This document shows, in pieces, positions 28,130 through 37,394 of a stretch of 64,000 bases of DNA. This DNA is from Pomphorhynchus laevis (taxonomy: Eukaryota; Acanthocephala; Palaeacanthocephala; Echinorhynchida; Pomphorhynchidae). The first letter of the stretch is position 1, and the number at the start of each line of letters is the position of its first letter. A program made the position numbers and the translations under genes. The notes beneath the pieces were generated by a model. It was given only the letters and a program-made list of their open reading frames with translations. It did not search any database and was not told the origin of the DNA. The stretch lies in contig WNNJ02000879.1 of the NCBI GenBank assembly GCA_012934845.2, forward strand, positions 121,586-185,585. Direction: 5' to 3'.

Positions 28130-30345
28130 AATGAGTTACTGGCAGAAGCACGATTTCTTCAAAAGTGTCGGTAAGTGAACTAGAAAAGATGGAAACATGC
28201 CCACATCAGATATGAAAAAGCTGTCAATCTTATTAAATCTGGAAAAATCAGCAAAGCATCGCGATTATTAAAACAACAGTCTGGTGGTGGAATATTGTCG
28301 TTGGGAACGGAATTTGACGGTATTATCGTGCTACAAAAGTTAAGGGAGCTTTATCCTAATAACGCGTCGGCTTCTGACAGCCTGATGCTTAGCGATAGGT
28401 TGGATGGATGCGTGGAACATCATGCCTCACGATTTTATGATTTGACGCCAGAGGAAGTTATAACAGCAGCAAAACGAGCACGCGGATCTGCTGGTCCGTC
28501 TGGAGTAGACTGATGGTTGGAGACATTTTCTTTCATAATTTGGTAATATTTCTTACCTTCTAGCCGGCAAGATATGTGAATTCGCAATTACAATATCGTC
28601 TGAATCTATTGAGCCATCATTTCTGCAGGCATACACAGTAAGCCGTTAGATACCATTAAACAAGATGCCTGGTGTCAGACCAATCGGAATTGGTGAGGTA
28701 GTGAGGAGAATAGTTGGTCGTGCTTTGCTTTCACGCATCAAAAATGATCTGACAGCAGTCTGTGGGAGTTTTCAACTATGCGCGGGACAACGATATGGTA
28801 CCGAAATCGCTTTCCATTCAGTCCGAACAGCGTTCGAAAAATCAGCCGACAATTGTGTGCTATTGTTAGATGCAAGAAACACATTTAATTGTGTTAACAG
28901 AGAAATTGCTCTAACAAACATGAAATATATATGTTCAGCTTTAACGACGATATTAAATAACACGTATGGACAACCATCAATTCTTACTGTCGATAGTATA
29001 ACGCTATTGTCGGCTAAAATATTCACACAAAAAGATCCGCTGGCCATGGTTGCTAACGCTGCTACATCAATGCCACTAATTGACATGTTGAGTAAAATTG
29101 CACCTGGAGCTACCCACTTTTGGTACGCAGACGATGGAGCATGTGTCGGAAAAATCGATGACCTCTTAGAAGTGTGAGAATGTCTCAAGCAGTTGGGCCT
29201 GAATTACGGATACTTTGTAAATCCTACAAAACGCACGCTTTTGACACACGACGTAGAGCTGGGGACTAATCTAAAGCGATTTGCAGACGATGCTGTACCT
29301 ATACATAAATATGGTGTCAAATACCAAGGAAGCTTTATAGGGATCGGCGAATACGTGAAGTCACGAGTTAAAGAAACGGTCGACGATTGGAATAAGTCAC
29401 TTGATCAGCTTTATGAGATTGCATCAATCAACGCATTCTCGGCTTATATTCTATTGACAAAGGCATATCAACACCAACAGACTTATTTATTTAGAACTTG
29501 CAAAACCACAAACGGTTGATTTGAAAGCTTTCGTTCGCGGCTGTTCGAGCACTTATTACCTCATATGTTAGGTACCGGACCGATTGGAGAGGAAGATAGA
29601 ATACTAATTACACTTCCGTTCAAATTTAGTGGACTTGGAATTTATAACCCAACCGAAAGAGGAAATGTGTATTACGTGAACTCGTTAAAGTCGTTTGAGT
29701 TTAATGGGAATAGCTGTCAAAATTCTGTTCTTCTGGATAATCGACGAGATTTGCTGAGCCACATCCGACATTCCAATTTTAGCAGATGGGATCATATTTC
29801 ATCAGGTCTCATCCAATTCTCGGAGAGGGATCTTGCTTCGATTCTTAAAAACGCCAATACAACAGGAGCGTCGGCATGGCTGAATCCAGCGTATGACCTA
29901 GCGGGTATATTTCTAACTTCGAGGGAGTTTCAAGACGCTGTTGCAGTACGATATGGCTGGCAACCAAACGACCGGTCCTTCATGGATATATGCGTTTTTA
30001 ACTCTTTGGCTCCGTCGTACGCCCTATCACGAATATCAGACCCCTTCAAATACCACGAAAATCACAAAAATGCAAAATATAATGAACGAATAGTGAAAGT
30101 TGAGCATGCATCCTTTCATCCGATTATATTATCGACCACAGGAGGGATTGGTTAGACAACGAACGCTGTACCTGAAACAAATATCAAGTCAGATATCCAC
30201 TCGCACTCATTCTTCGTACATAGATTGTATACGAACCCTACGATCAAGGATCTTAACCCTTATTGCAAAGGCTGTTTCAATGTCAATAAGGATGAAACCT
30301 TACGCATGTCAGAAAGCAGACATGTCAGAAAGCAACAACCAATGA
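28130..30345 (+). mobile_element. Retroelement D2: RT with zinc-binding and nuclease-like C-terminus
   Basis: The pieces run in order. RGSAGPSGVD at 28,513 precedes the RT. The RT (28,665-29,177) has MPGVRPIGIGEVVRRIVGRA, CVLLLDARNTFNCVNREIAL (motif A), KDPLAMVANAATSMPLI (motif B position) and FWYADDGACVG (motif C). The thumb (29,193-29,519) has LNYGYFVNPTKRTLLTHD. The C-terminus (29,565-30,155) has LPFKFSGLGIYNP, RSFMDICVFNSLAPSYA and EHASFHPIILSTTGG, with a further piece to 30,345. The same order is seen in D3. The copy carries several stops and frame changes. No APE endonuclease is present. Confidence 0.75.
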
Positions 30346-30613
30346 TCACACAAAATCACAAATAATGTTTTAAGTTTAATAGTGATAACAATATAAGAGC
30401 CCATTTGCGAGTAACCCGTAAATTGTAATTGTCTGTTATCAATAATAAATTTTGATTATAAAAAATTATAATAATAAATTATTAATCATTTATTATTATT
30501 AATATTTGAATAATAATTTATATTGTTAATTATAGAAAATATTAATAATTCATATTTGAATAACCTAAAACTGCAACATTTAAATTAAAAAAAAAATCGC
30601 ATATTATTTGTTC

Positions 30614-30864
30614 TCAAAGATTAATATGAACGGCTAACAATAGGAAAAATCCACCGAATCCGATAAATGTACTTGCCAACAAAGCAATTCCGACTTCCTT
30701 CAAAATTCTTCTTGAGTACTTGTTCCTAGTAATTTCATAGGTGAAAAACCAGCACGATAACAGAATACCAATCATCAAAAAAATTATTGTTATTTTAGGG
30801 AAGTAGATGCTATGAACAGGAGGAACGTATACGCCAAACTTCATATTGTCGTAAGACATCATAT
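30614..30864 (-). CDS. TMEM258: TMEM258-like oligosaccharyltransferase subunit
   Basis: On the minus strand an acceptor TCTCTTTTCAG precedes ATATGATG, so an upstream 5' UTR intron is likely. The 82-residue protein is the normal family length. It has two membrane segments: ITIIFLMIGILLSCWFFTYE and GIALLASTFIGFGGFFLLL. The words FP.(L/I)T, WFF.YE(V/I)T, KY(T/S)R and KE..I.L(V/L)AS.F.GFG.(L/F)FLLL are those of TMEM258 (Kuduk in fly). In the family this is an ER protein of the oligosaccharyltransferase complex needed for N-glycosylation. The N-terminus (MMSYDNMKFGVYVPPVHSIY) is less conserved than I would expect in an insect orthologue. It could be a diverged paralogue. Confidence 0.8.
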
Positions 30865-31234
30865 CTGAAAAGAGATCAAATAAATATTATTTATAATAAT
30901 ATAATTATCTGACCAGGTTAAACTAAATAAACGAATTGCTAAAATATAGCGGAGCTAAAAAAAACGAATTTTCAACTTGTTCAAGCTTTCAATGAGTTGT
31001 TTAAATGTAATGGCTGGTGTAGTTAGAAATAAAAGTAAGGATACGAAAAATTAAAAGTTTAATTTGAAATATTTTCAATATCTTAAAGATAATAAAGTAT
31101 TCAAGATATTAAAAATATTATAAATTTATATTTTACTTCAGGAATAATTTGTGTTGATACAAATTATATTGCTTATTTTTATAAATGATATCTTTATACA
31201 AATAAAGAAAAATGCTAAAAGATAAATTTGGGTT
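30865..31234. other. AT-rich upstream region of the TMEM258-like gene
   Basis: Probably an intron or promoter region of the minus-strand gene. No exon could be recognised. Confidence 0.4.
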
Positions 31235-32100
31235 ATATATAATGGTGGTGCACAGATGTGCTGAGTAAACAACGAGCCATAATTTCTTACGAAATACGGC
31301 ATTTATACTAAATGGTGTTGCTTGATAGACTGGACTTCGATTTACGACTTTCAATCACCATGTCACTTCTAGACGACCACTTCAGCATCGAAATGATGAG
31401 TACCCGGCAACACTCATCAGTAGAATGGAGTAATCACTGGTCGTTTCGGTTGCCTGTGTGACATTGTGTATGAAGACGTTTCCGACACTTTGCTTAATTG
31501 ACTTAGGCTTACGTACTTTACCAGATCGAATTGCTGTGCGGACCATCCTTAAACACTAGGCAGAGGTTGTTGCTGAATTGTCGCTGCACTCCTTGGATCC
31601 TTAATAGATACCGTATGTATATTAGTAGTGCACGGATGTGCTGAGTAAACAACGAGCCATAATTTCTTACGAAATACGGCATTTATACTAAATGGTGTTG
31701 CTTGATAGACTGGACTTTGATTCACGACTTTCAGTCATCATGTCACTTCTAGACGACCAATGAGTACCCGGCAACACTCATCACTAGAATGAGGTACACA
31801 CTGGTCGTTTCGGTTGCCAGTGTGACATTGTGAATAAAGGCGTTTCCGACACTTTGCTTAATTGTCTGAGGCTTACGCTCTTAACCAGATCGAATTGCTG
31901 TGCGGACCATCCTTAAACACTAGGCATAGCTTGTTGCTGAATTGTCGCTGCACTCCTTGGATCCTTAATAGATACGGCATGTATATTAGTAGTGCACGGA
32001 TGTGCTGAGTAGACAACGGTCCAGGATTTTTACGAAATGCGGTTATAGAAAATTTTGTTGCTTGATAGACTGGACTTTGATTCACAACTTATAGTAATCT
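31235..32100 (-). repeat. Repeat E tandem array, ~365-380 bp units
   Basis: Units containing GTGCTGAGTAAACAACGAGC and AAATACGGCATTTATACTAA occur at about 31,255 and 31,635. A shorter diverged unit (GCTGAGTAGACAACGGTCC) lies at about 32,000. Between them GGTCGTTTCGGTTGCC and CGGACCATCCTTAAACACTA are repeated. On the minus strand the unit matches 25,175-25,370. The open frames here are by-products of the repeat. Confidence 0.85.
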
Positions 32101-32829
32101 TTGAATAATCAAAAATGGATACTAACAAATATCAATTTTAATAAGAAATTAATTATAAATTTAATTTTCACATATTTTATAAAAAATTATTATTTATCTT
32201 ATAAAAAATTATTAGAAAAACAAATATTTTGTTTTGTAATTGTCGGCATCTGTGCAAAAACAAAAAATATAAAGTTCAATGTTAACAACATAGATTTGTG
32301 TTGTTAACTAGTTCACTGTATTTTCTTATTCGTTGATATTGAATATGTCTCGACAAGTACAATTGTGCAAGTTCATAAGATTGAAATTGTGGAAGTTCTA
32401 ATTTTTCATATTGTCCATTTTTCTAAAAATCCTCATTGTAGTTCCAATTAGTTATTCAAAACTTGATAAAACTTGACGATAGAATCGAATAATCAAAATT
32501 CTAAGTAAAATGTAAAAAATAATTTCATTTTGTTATTAATCAATATTCGTCAAATTTAAGGTAAGTTTTTTAGGGTAAACAGATTTTTGACGAAACAGAT
32601 AACAATCAACAATCTAATTGAAATCATTTCTGATTTCAAATTAAATCAGTTTTGGTAGTGAAAGGTTCTACCTTCAATTTAAAAGCCTAACTATTTTTAA
32701 AATTAATTACTATTTGCAAAATTTAATAATAAAGTATTACATTCCTATCTAATTGTCAATAAAGCAGACGAGTCGAGTGATCGTCAGCCAAGATTAAAAA
32801 GACTGAAAAGTGAAACGTAGTTATTTGAT
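32101..32829. other. AT-rich DNA with one inverted dispersed repeat
   Basis: No gene. The segment 32,617-32,682 (AATTGAAATCATTTCTGATT and TTGGTAGTG) is the inverse of 9,047-9,108. Confidence 0.5.
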
Positions 32830-32875
32830 CAGTAGCTGATGAGGTCCACCAATACTGAAATGTAGCGTATTGCTG
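32830..32875 (+). ncRNA. Degenerate hammerhead-like motif
   Basis: CAGTAG (32,830) can pair with TTGCTG (32,870) as stem I, allowing G-U pairs. CTGATGA at 32,836-32,842 is a perfect core word. A weak stem II (GGTCCACCAATACT) follows, then GAAA at 32,857 and TGTA, where A 32,864 would be the cleavage base. Stem II is eroded, so activity is doubtful. A second GAAACGTAG lies just upstream (about 32,811), as in dimeric arrangements of such ribozymes. Confidence 0.45.
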
Positions 32876-32951
32876 TTGGCGTATATAATTAAAGCATAGT
32901 GCAGTCATCAAAAGTTTCAACTAATTGAACGTTAGTCAGTTGTTAATAAAT

Positions 32952-33098
32952 ATGGATATAATTGATGTTTACGTAAACCAGGCATCTCAACAAATAGGTA
33001 ACTCGTGCCATTCTGAGAACATGATTCAAGCTCAGCAAAAAAAACAGCCTTTTACCGAATTGTTTAAGAATGATTTACGCGGACCTTATTTCAACTAA
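32952..33098 (+). CDS. Short unidentified open frame behind a TATA-like sequence
   Basis: A 48-codon frame starts MDIIDVYVNQASQQIGN and ends LRGPYFN. About 65 bases upstream is GTATATAATTAAAGC, a TATA-like word, and AGTCAGTTG, an initiator-like word, lies near 32,932. I do not recognise the protein. It may be the first exon of a gene or the start of a repeat. Confidence 0.2.
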   Translation: MDIIDVYVNQASQQIGNSCHSENMIQAQQKKQPFTELFKNDLRGPYFN

Positions 33099-34344
33099 AA
33101 TCATGTGGTCGTTAGTTAAAACATGATATACATATCCAAGCTTTTCCTGCTCGGCGCGACAGTCTACACAAATTACAAAGTTTACCTGAAGGTTGCTTGA
33201 ATAATAACAAATCGTGTCCTCGTAAGCATTTGTTTCCAAATTCCTTGGAAACAAAAACTTTAGTAATTGGACAAAAAATATGGAACCTGTAGGAACAATT
33301 TGTGTTGATGCAAGCTTACTAACATAGCTTTGATTCATATTCAACCAAAAACCCATTTTGATATATGCCGTTCGCGGTAGTATTTTCGAATGTCGTAGAT
33401 GGTTTCATCAGGTTGATCAGATAGATTTTGCCCCCCCCCAACTGTTAAATCAGCGATAATGCTCGAATTCAATTTGAAGTTCTTTTCGCAAAATTTATAT
33501 TTTCATATAATTTTAATGCAGCAATAAATGAAATTATTTTGGTTAATTACGAAGTGATATTGTCTTCATGCATCTTGATTTAATATATACAGATTTAATA
33601 AATGAAGAAGGCAAACCTAATTGAGAATATAATTGATAAAATATTTATTTAGAATGTAAATAAATTTTAATATTAATATCTTAATAGTCATTTATAAGGT
33701 TATGATAATCTTTAAGAACAGTCAGTAACATCAAAGCGACATGTGTAATTGTAATAGTTTGCTATGTAATTATCAATATCTCAAAACAATAAATCAATGT
33801 TGGTTTATAATTTCGGATATAAACGGTTCATTTGAGAAACAAACAGGTGAACACTGAAATTTATTATTATTTATCATTAAGTAAACGGTTTCAGAGTTTT
33901 CAGATCTGACAATCAGAACATACCGCTAAGAGAGGTTAATTGGGAAAGGGGCGGTGATAGCATAAAATGAAAAATTGCAAATTTCAGCATGTGTATATCG
34001 AAATTGAATAAAATTTGACGAGTAAAGATGTACTTTTCATAACGATATTAATGTTCTAAAAATTTTGTGAATTATACATCCAGCAATCAATTTGTAAAAA
34101 CATTACGATAAACCATCATACGAGTAGAAATTCAATCTTTAGTCATGTAATCTTCAATGCCTTAATTTAATTTTTATCCGGTAAATTTCGATATTAGTCA
34201 TTTGATAATTCGATTTTCGTCGATTGCGAACATGTATCTCATTAACGAATACAATTAAAAATCGAATATGGTATGTATTTGTTACTATACATTTACATAA
34301 CGTTTGTTGTAGGCTGGACTATCACCCGAGTTCGACACACTCAA
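33099..34344. other. No gene seen
   Basis: AT-rich sequence. The minus-strand frame 33,075-33,356 has no homology that I recognise. A C-run (33,430-33,438) is the only other mark. Confidence 0.5.
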
Positions 34345-34858
34345 GGAGCTCTATGGCTCTGAGTGCTGGCCTGAGAAACTTACCACAAGTAAGCAGCTTA
34401 ATGTCTTTGAACGCCGCTGTCTACGCAGAATTGCAAGAGTCAATCCGCTCGATCGTGTATCAAACGCAGAAGTGTATTCACGATGTTCACTCTGCGTTAC
34501 TGCGTCTGACCTGGTTCGAAAGAATAGACTGCGCTATCTTGACCATGTACAGCGGATGGGAAGGGATAGACTACCTAAGTTAACGTTATACTTGGATCAG
34601 GAGGAATCTTGGCGACGCCATAGAGGCAGTGTTCGAAAGAATTTAAAGAGAACAATTGAAGACAATGTCAAGAAAATTCTTTTCAACTACTCGAACATGA
34701 GCTGGCGCAGATTTAAGCAAACATGGAGACAAGAACTGGACGACTGTCCTGGTCGCATTTTGCTACTTCGCTTTAATTTGACTTATTTTATTTTTCTTGA
34801 TGTCTGTAACTCACGATCTGTAAGGTCTAGTGGTTTAAATAAAAATTACATAATATAA
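34345..34858 (+). mobile_element. LINE C-terminal fragment
   Basis: One uninterrupted frame encodes YGSECWPEKLTTSKQLNVFE, then RRCLRRIARVNPLDRVSNAE and RKNRLRYLDHVQRMGRDRLP. It ends at 34,856 after LNKNYII. YGSE.W, FERRCLRRI and R.R.L.HV.RM are hallmarks of the post-RT region of RTE/CR1-type LINEs. About 170 codons have no stop, so the copy is either recent or has retained its frame by chance. Confidence 0.75.
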
Positions 34859-35392
34859 TGTATTATGTAATAATACATGGTATATTCTTTATTAATCAGT
34901 TCATAAAATTTATGAAAAGAATCTAGTTCCAATAATTCTGAATTATAGAAAATCTTGAGATTAAAATATTTATATTTTAAATTTATGTTACAAAACACAA
35001 ATAAATTTGCACAAAATTAAAAATCGAAAAGATCAAAATATCTACGTTTTATTAATAAAACAAAATTAAAATATGAAAATTCATAAAAGCAGTTAACTAA
35101 TCTGAGCAATTGACTCGGAATGCCAAACAAATGTCAAAATTTCTTACGTTTTAACGGGGAAGATTCTGAATTTTTCTGAAATAAAGTTTTTAATTTTACA
35201 GCAGAATATTTTTCAGGATTTCAAATGTGAAAGATAAATTATTTAAAATTTAATTTTACCTAAACTATTGAAATAATTTTTATCCAACTGAAATAATTAA
35301 GATATTTAAATTAAAAATATTATCACTGCATAATTAAAATCAATTTTATTTTTTAAAAGTTTACCTTTAATATACAATAGTTAAAATCTTAC
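34859..35392. other. AT-rich DNA, possible 3' exons of the minus-strand gene
   Basis: On the minus strand TAATTATTTCAG (near 35,288) is followed by a short coding-like piece LDKNYFNSL and a GTAAAA donor. TTTATTTCAG near 35,180 is followed by a frame ending after about 10-13 codons. These could be terminal exons of the gene at 35,393-36,898, but the support is weak. Confidence 0.25.
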
Positions 35393-36898
35393 ATGTATTA
35401 TCGACTGATATGTTCGCAATTTGTCTATGCTAAAAATGCAGTCAATAAGAGTATGCGATTCATAAAGAAATGCCAAAGAACGAATAAATCTATACAACGA
35501 ATATGCCCAAGGAAACGTAGCCAAATCAGAATTGAGATCGACTAATTCTGAAAACCGATCTCTCAACCGACGATTGAATTCTAAAAAAAGTTCCTGTGCT
35601 CGAAAATTGTAACATATATTATTGAATATTAGGGAATACCTGGTCCTGCCTGATTGGCTCTGGAGACGCCAACGATAGTAAAGATACAACAGTTGATATT
35701 GAAGCTCCACCAGAAATTGGCAAATAGCATCTATTAATCTCTATTGATGGCTTCAAATGTCAGATAAAAATTAAAGCTCAATGTATTTGAAACATCACCT
35801 TAATTTCCTTGTAGATTTGCAATGCAATTAGTTGCAAGAATGTGCATACACCAAGTATTTTATGATGAGTATAAGATGGGACGAATTTATGATTAGACTT
35901 CAACACATACAGAATAGCATCTACGAGCATTTATATATTTTCAAATAATTGAAATATACCTATTGGTTGACAAGCACAGCATAACCATTTACATGACAAT
36001 TGATTATCGATGCCGATGAGTTGACGATACTGTCCGAGAAGCCAGCAACATCGTTCAATAAATGTACGGTCACTTATAGAAGATTCGCCTTTAAGTAAAA
36101 CAACATAAAACTTAATACGAGCAGACTTTAATACCTGGATCAGAGTAAAAAAGAACAATATTTTGTTTCCAATCACCACCCTTGTTTATAGAAGTGTTTA
36201 CTTGCAATCCGCTTGACGTCAAGTAAAGGTTTAGAACTCTTTGAAGAACCAAACTGGTGCCTGGTGCTGCAAGCAATGTTATCATTAAAGAATATATCTA
36301 AGAATAAAAATCAGCAACAAGTATATACTATAGCGGTATTTTTACATAATGTTTTATCAAAGTCGATGAAATGTTTGACTTGAAACCGGGGATAGGTTTT
36401 GTGATGCATCAAGCAACATAAATTATAATAACTTGTAAATCAAAAATGATTTACAAAAACACGAGATAATACAATAACAAGTGAAAATAGTTTCATCCAA
36501 AAGTAAAAAATATTTCTAGATTTGATAAAACATTTGATTTAAAGCCGGAGATAAATCAATAGACTTAACTTGAAATTAAAATGGTTTACAAAACAGGATA
36601 TAACAGAAAAAGTAAAATCAATCCGAAAACATAATTTAATTTATTCTAAGAGCTCGGATGCTATAAATTATCGTCTTCAAAAATAATTCAAATTTTCAAA
36701 TTTCAGTTATTCCCTTACATAATCTGAGTTGTCATATTTCCTACAACTCCGGATAATAGCATGAATAAAACAGCATAACGAGCAATATAAACGGATTCTG
36801 TTAGTGACAGCTCTCTTGCGATATACAACACGATCAAGAATCAGAAGAATTGCAAAATAACTTTCGTAACATAAAAACTTTGTATTTTTATCCAAACA
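35393..36898 (-). CDS. Unidentified multi-exon host gene
   Basis: Three minus-strand coding blocks have good splice signals. Block 1 (36,898-36,719) encodes KFLCYESYFAILLILDRVVY and IHAIIRSCRKYDNSDY, ending at donor TAT|GTAAGG. Block 2 (36,134-35,960) follows acceptor TCTGATCCAG and encodes VLKSARIKFYVVLLKGESSI, ERCCWLLGQYRQLIGIDNQL and CQPIG, ending at AATAG|GTATAT. Block 3 (about 35,728-35,393) encodes LIDAICQFLVELQYQLLYLY and LATFPWAYSLYRFIRSLAFL, ending at ACAT|GTAAGA. The helical, Leu/Cys-rich sequence suggests an alpha-solenoid or HEAT-like protein. I cannot name it. Block 2 to block 3 phasing is unresolved. Confidence 0.4.
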
Positions 36899-37059
36899 CT
36901 AATTGAAATTCTATTAATAAAATTCAAAATATTTTCTATATTTAGAAGCATTTAAATTTTGAAGATGACACTATCACCTAAAAAAATATAAAATATCAAT
37001 CTATAATTACAATCTATAATTGAAAAATATACTTGAATAAAATACAAAGCCTTGTTTAT

Positions 37060-37195
37060 GCTTTTAAAAACAATTTAATTGATTTTAATTAATTAAAATC
37101 AATTTTAATTTCCGAATTTAAATTTGCTTTTAAAACAATTTTAATTTATTTTAATTAATTAAAATTAATTTTAATATCCGAATTTTAATTTGCGC
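37060..37195. repeat. Tandem duplication of ~70 bp AT-rich sequence
   Basis: TTTGCTTTTAAAACAATTTT, TTTTAATTAATTAAAAT and TCCGAATTT each occur twice in order at about 37,060-37,125 and 37,126-37,195. The TTAATTAATTAA centres make both units partly palindromic. Confidence 0.7.
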
Positions 37196-37394
37196 GAATA
37201 TATAAGGATATGTTGGTTGAAGAGCGCGAACAAATATCTCTTGCTAAAAAAGAACTAAACAATAGGCACCAATAAAATGAAAATGACCCAAATCAGAAAT
37301 TTTCATGTGGTCCGACGACGTCCATTTGTACGTTGGGAGAAGTTAATCCTAAATACTCAAGGTGTAGCGTCTTAGGAGACCTAATTTCATTCCA

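Noticed and set aside
33075-33356. Minus-strand 93-codon frame as a gene
   Set aside because: No recognisable domain and no splice or start context; AT-rich DNA gives such frames by chance.
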